Source of the DNA: Leptospira sp.
GTDB lineage: Bacteria > Spirochaetota > Leptospiria > Leptospirales > Leptospiraceae
Assembly (NCBI GenBank): GCA_027533185.1
Contig: JAPZTS010000018.1
Location: 1 to 20,568, forward strand
DNA: 20,568 bases
Direction of reading: 5' to 3'
The notes below the pieces were generated by a model that saw nothing but the letters and a program-made list of their open reading frames with translations, made no database searches and was not told the DNA's origin. The position numbers and the translations under genes were made by a program. Below, in pieces: positions 19,214 to 20,568 of the stretch (position 1 is its first letter; every line of letters begins with the position of its first letter).

Positions 19214-19280
19214 CAAATTCGGGAGCCAAAACTTTGAATTTTATCCTCTTCCCATAGAGGATAAAAGTGAGGCGAATTTG
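19214..19280 (+). promoter_or_regulatory. Nested hairpin enclosing the ribosome-binding site and GTG of the lipoprotein gene
   Basis: A perfect 11-bp inverted repeat, TTTTATCCTCT (19239-19249) and AGAGGATAAAA (19256-19266), closes a six-base loop. The 3' arm contains the Shine-Dalgarno sequence AGAGGA (19256-19261), and the next three bases are the GTG start (19267-19269). An outer 8-bp pair, CAAATTCG (19214-19221) and CGAATTTG (19273-19280), encloses the inner hairpin and the start codon. In RNA this would hide the start site. No U-run follows the stem on the plus strand, which argues against a standard uvrC terminator. Confidence 0.6.
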
Positions 19281-20568
19281 TTTTCTAATAATAATCTTTG
19301 TTTTATTTTATTGCCAATCCAAAAAATCAGGATTCCTTTTCCGTTCTGATACTGAGGATTTGAAAGTACCAGAAATCACATTTTTTTATGGAAAGTTAGG
19401 TGATAAAACTAACCAATCTGATACTTATTTTGAAACTGTAGGAGAAAGATTTTGTATATTCTCATTGCCTAAAATTTTATTTGAATTGGAAGAAGGATTT
19501 AAATTAAAAATCTGTTTTCGAATCGCACAGAGTGAACTTAAAATTTGGGAACTTGGATTTTTAGAACTAAACTCTTGGGAGGAACCAAGGTATCGCTGGA
19601 ATCATTCAGGTGCAGGTTTTATCGCTGAAATTACGAACCTTTCTGAATGGCAGAAAAAAACAAAATCTAACAAACTAAAACATTCTTTTGTGAATCGCAA
19701 ATGGAGCGATGGAACTATTGCTTTTTTTACAAATACAGTGCCTCATGTGGAAATATATGAGTGGGAGGAAGGAGGTTGTGAGTTTTTATTTCCATCTCGT
19801 ATAACAGAGGATTCCGCTTCTAAAAAAAAATTCATTCGTGTTCAAACCTCTTGTCCAGATTTAGAAACTCTTATTTTGGAGGTCAAGAATCAGAATGAAT
19901 ATTGGAGGGAGATCTGTCCTAAAAAAGCAAACGCTCTCGAGTTATCAGAGAGTTTCCGTAGTGGCGACCTAACGCTGTCTCGTTTCATAGAACTTCGAAA
20001 TACATCGAATGAGTGCATCCACCGTACACCTGGGTTCCATTTTGGATTTGTGGGTGACTCATCCTCATTCGAAGAAGATACCAAACGTATCGAATCATTG
20101 GATGCGGAAACAGAGATCATTCTGCCAAATGCCCACTTACTTTTCGTAGACGAAGCCTTTTTATTCGGATTCCAAGTTTCAAAGGGAATCCTTTCTTCGA
20201 TTGGAAAATCGGGTAGTTTTATCTTTGGAGATGATTCCTATGTCGAAAAAGAATTTAGCTTTCGACATGATAATGAGTATTTCAGCAATTCCGAAAAGGC
20301 AGATTCCTGTAGAAATACCTATCAATTTTATAAAAATAAACAAGTGTTTTGCGGTTCTCCTGGTATCACAAATCTAATATTTGATATTGCTATGGATAGA
20401 AACGAGGTTCCGTCCTGCCATCCCAATCAAATTCATATCACAGAATACTACAATTCAAAAGGTCAAGTAGGTGAAAATTTTGATCCGAGCTTTTTTGAAT
20501 TCCAGAATACAGGAGAATCTTGCGATCTTTCGGGACTAAACTTTGAAATCGGAGGAAGTGTCTTTCCT
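19267..20568 (+). CDS. Lipoprotein with lamin-tail-like segments (3' end outside the window)
   Basis: The frame is open from GTG at 19267 to the window end: 434 residues without a stop. A stop at 19255-19257 excludes longer versions, and AGAGGA five bases upstream supports the GTG. The protein begins MRRICFLIIIFVLFYC: a very short signal peptide with a relaxed lipobox LFYC (C16), followed by polar residues, as in spirochaetal lipoproteins. The rest is strand-rich and Phe/Glu-rich. Two segments resemble lamin-tail (LTD) cores: SRFIELRNTSNECI near 238-251, and IHITEYYNSKG through FFEFQNTGESCDLSGLNFEI near 389-424, with the typical 'xxFxExxNTG...DLSGxxF' pattern. LTD lipoproteins are probably surface or periplasmic adhesion/scaffold proteins; no specific role can be given. 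It follows uvrC by 59 bases and may be read from the uvrC transcript. Confidence 0.85.
   Translation, partial: MRRICFLIIIFVLFYCQSKKSGFLFRSDTEDLKVPEITFFYGKLGDKTNQSDTYFETVGERFCIFSLPKILFELEEGFKLKICFRIAQSELKIWELGFLELNSWEEPRYRWNHSGAGFIAEITNLSEWQKKTKSNKLKHSFVNRKWSDGTIAFFTNTVPHVEIYEWEEGGCEFLFPSRITEDSASKKKFIRVQTSCPDLETLILEVKNQNEYWREICPKKANALELSESFRSGDLTLSRFIELRNTSNECIHRTPGFHFGFVGDSSSFEEDTKRIESLDAETEIILPNAHLLFVDEAFLFGFQVSKGILSSIGKSGSFIFGDDSYVEKEFSFRHDNEYFSNSEKADSCRNTYQFYKNKQVFCGSPGITNLIFDIAMDRNEVPSCHPNQIHITEYYNSKGQVGENFDPSFFEFQNTGESCDLSGLNFEIGGSVFP

Noticed and set aside
19239..19266. The 11-bp hairpin as an intrinsic terminator of uvrC
   Set aside because: No T-run follows the stem and the 3' arm holds the next gene's ribosome-binding site, so translational control is the better reading; a termination role is not fully excluded.

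Overview
The window looks like a stretch of spirochaete chromosome, most likely Leptospira. I infer this from recognised protein families and style, not from a database match. The DNA is AT-rich and densely coded, with no gap between genes longer than about 145 bases. Signalling proteins are abundant. The last gene carries a short lipoprotein signal peptide with a relaxed lipobox (LFYC) of the kind spirochaetes use. I see no tRNA, rRNA, CRISPR array, insertion sequence, attachment site or origin.

Layout. (1) 1-4064, plus strand: the 3' part of argS, then cinA, then a membrane-anchored protein with propeller-like strands. The three are nearly touching or overlapping, like an operon. (2) 4092-10137, minus strand: read in the direction of transcription this is gap, pgk, tpiA, secG, a small exported protein, a PAS histidine kinase, and a response regulator with an RsbW-like ATPase output. 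No junction exceeds 18 bases, so lower glycolysis, one Sec subunit and a two-component pair may share a transcript. (3) 10138-10279: a 142-base divergent regulatory gap. (4) 10280-11929, plus strand: a lone GAF histidine kinase with a long insertion after its H-box. (5) 11946-17301, minus strand: five genes whose ends all overlap. In order of transcription they are a chemoreceptor with extra N-terminal membrane helices, a signal peptidase I homologue that lacks both catalytic residues, a DUF2157 protein, a DUF4401 protein and a GDYXXLXY protein. (6) 17302-17362: a 61-base divergent gap with an 18-base palindrome. (7) 17363 to the end, plus strand: uvrC, then a lipoprotein with lamin-tail-like segments that runs off the window. 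The ribosome-binding site of the lipoprotein gene lies in one arm of a perfect 11-bp hairpin.

How the genes fit together. Most are housekeeping genes: Arg-tRNA charging, NMN salvage, glycolysis, Sec export and nucleotide excision repair. The less ordinary parts are the five-gene membrane cluster with its apparently dead signal peptidase, the response regulator that ends in an anti-sigma-type ATPase domain downstream of glycolytic genes, the hairpin over the lipoprotein start, and lineage-type changes in core motifs (the HIGH motif of ArgS, the cysteine cluster of UvrC). The best candidate for an undescribed system is the overlapping cluster at 11946-17301.
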